A program made the translations under genes and the position numbers. From Prevotellaceae bacterium (GTDB lineage Bacteria; Bacteroidota; Bacteroidia; Bacteroidales; UBA932), in the NCBI GenBank assembly GCA_031258755.1, contig JAIRMK010000024.1, positions 1-5,082 of the forward strand: a stretch of 5,082 nucleotides of DNA, in the 5' to 3' direction. The notes under the pieces were generated by a model, which was not told the DNA's origin, searched no databases, and saw only the letters and a list, made by a program, of their open reading frames with translations. This document shows, in pieces, positions 4,623-5,082 of the stretch. Each line of letters starts with the position of its first letter. Within the stretch, counting starts at the first letter, position 1.

Positions 4623-5082
4623 TGTTTATTACGCAAAAAACAGGATTTTTTTCGATAGATAAAAATATTATGAAGACATTATATAAAACGCAACTGAAAG
4701 TTACACAAAATAGGTTTATATTTGACAGCGTATTAGTGCGTTACGAAAGTTATTTGTGTAAATATTTATTGGACTTTATATAATAGAAAAGTGACACCTC
4801 ATAAATAATTACCAACTATTTATAGCACACAGATGACACAGATTTAACGGATAAACACGGATTTGTTTTATCCGTGAAAATCCGTTGTATCCGTTGCATC
4901 CGTGTCCTGTTTGCCATAATATTCAATATTTTCCCACTTCCTGCTGCGCCGGCGGCACAAATCACCCCCCTACATTTTTAATTTAATTTATTTTATGTTA
5001 TTAAGGTTCGGGTGATGTTATATTTACTATAACTTAATACCTGTCGCAAATATATGGCAATTAATCCTAAATACATTTTGAA
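4623..5082. other. Intergenic region without a convincing gene
   Basis: About 460 nt, mostly AT-rich, holding the palindromic element at 4828-4904 (separate entry). Otherwise I see isolated -7-like boxes without a proper -33 partner (plus strand 4717-4724; minus strand 5054-5047). There is also a 6-bp hairpin GTTATA/TATAAC at 5017-5033 and a 37-codon ATG frame at 4670-4783 with no recognisable motif. No tRNA or integrase is visible. Confidence 0.6.
4828..4904. repeat. Eight-unit palindromic intergenic repeat (ATCCGTN / NACGGAT family)
   Basis: The left arm has CACAGAT at 4828 and 4837, AACGGAT at 4846 and CACGGAT at 4856. The right arm has ATCCGTG at 4870, ATCCGTT at 4880 and 4889, and ATCCGTG at 4898. 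Inner units are exact complements around the 7-nt loop TTGTTTT. Unit starts step by 9, 9, 10 on the left and 10, 9, 9 on the right, a mirror pattern close to one helical turn. Elements built on ACACAGAT...CGGAT recur between genes in many bacteria (from memory). Confidence 0.85.

Noticed and set aside
4670..4783. 37-codon plus-strand ORF beginning MKTLYKTQLK
   Set aside because: No recognisable motif or ribosome site; the nearby -7-like box (4717-4724) lies inside the frame. Such short frames are expected in AT-rich DNA.
5040..5060. Possible minus-strand promoter with -7 box TATATTTG at 5054-5047
   Set aside because: No TTTG 19-21 nt upstream within the window, and no ORF downstream before the palindromic repeat.

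Overview
The window looks like a chromosomal segment from a member of the Bacteroidota, most likely the order Bacteroidales. The main evidence is repeated use of the phylum-specific promoter form TTTG-N20-TAnnTTTG, found complete three times with exactly 20-nt spacing, plus near-absence of Shine-Dalgarno sequences. The small His-rich protein and the His-rich efflux adaptor also have Bacteroidales-style relatives. I cannot name a genus.

Positions 1-1790 form a GC-rich minus-strand block that reads as the front of a heavy-metal efflux operon. A consensus promoter at 1754-1785 drives a small His/Cys-rich exported protein (1288-1728). This is followed by an RND-type periplasmic adaptor lipoprotein (start 1148, running off the left edge) that has its own His-rich N-terminus. 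The 139 nt between them hold a GC-rich nested palindrome and a four-copy 7-nt tandem repeat that abuts the adaptor start codon. The RND pump and outer-membrane channel would be expected beyond position 1.

Positions 1790-2650 are a plus-strand graveyard of mobile and accessory DNA. It holds the C-terminal stub of a REP-associated (Y1-type) transposase and an exact 28-nt direct repeat with a 32-nt period leading into a strong promoter. It also holds a small nuclease/toxin-like gene whose reading frame is broken near position 2470.

Positions 2634-2802 on the minus strand carry the most interesting item: a stand-alone transcription unit with a perfect promoter, no credible ORF, a 7-bp GGAA-capped first hairpin and a classic hairpin-plus-U6 terminator. 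I read it as an unrecognised small RNA of about 130 nt. Its terminator overlaps the 3' end of the convergent broken toxin gene.

Positions 2906-4622 are an AT-rich minus-strand two-gene cassette, a type IV AbiE-like toxin-antitoxin / abortive-infection system. The AbiEi-like winged-helix antitoxin comes first. The AbiEii-like nucleotidyltransferase toxin follows and is translationally coupled through an ATGA overlap. A 7-bp inverted repeat overlaps the -7 box of the cassette and is a good candidate autoregulatory operator.

Positions 4623-5082 have no convincing gene. They contain an eight-unit palindromic intergenic element (4828-4904) of a type scattered in many bacterial genomes. The sharp drop in GC content after about 1800, the transposase relic and the defence/toxin content suggest a horizontally acquired patch next to a core metal-resistance operon.
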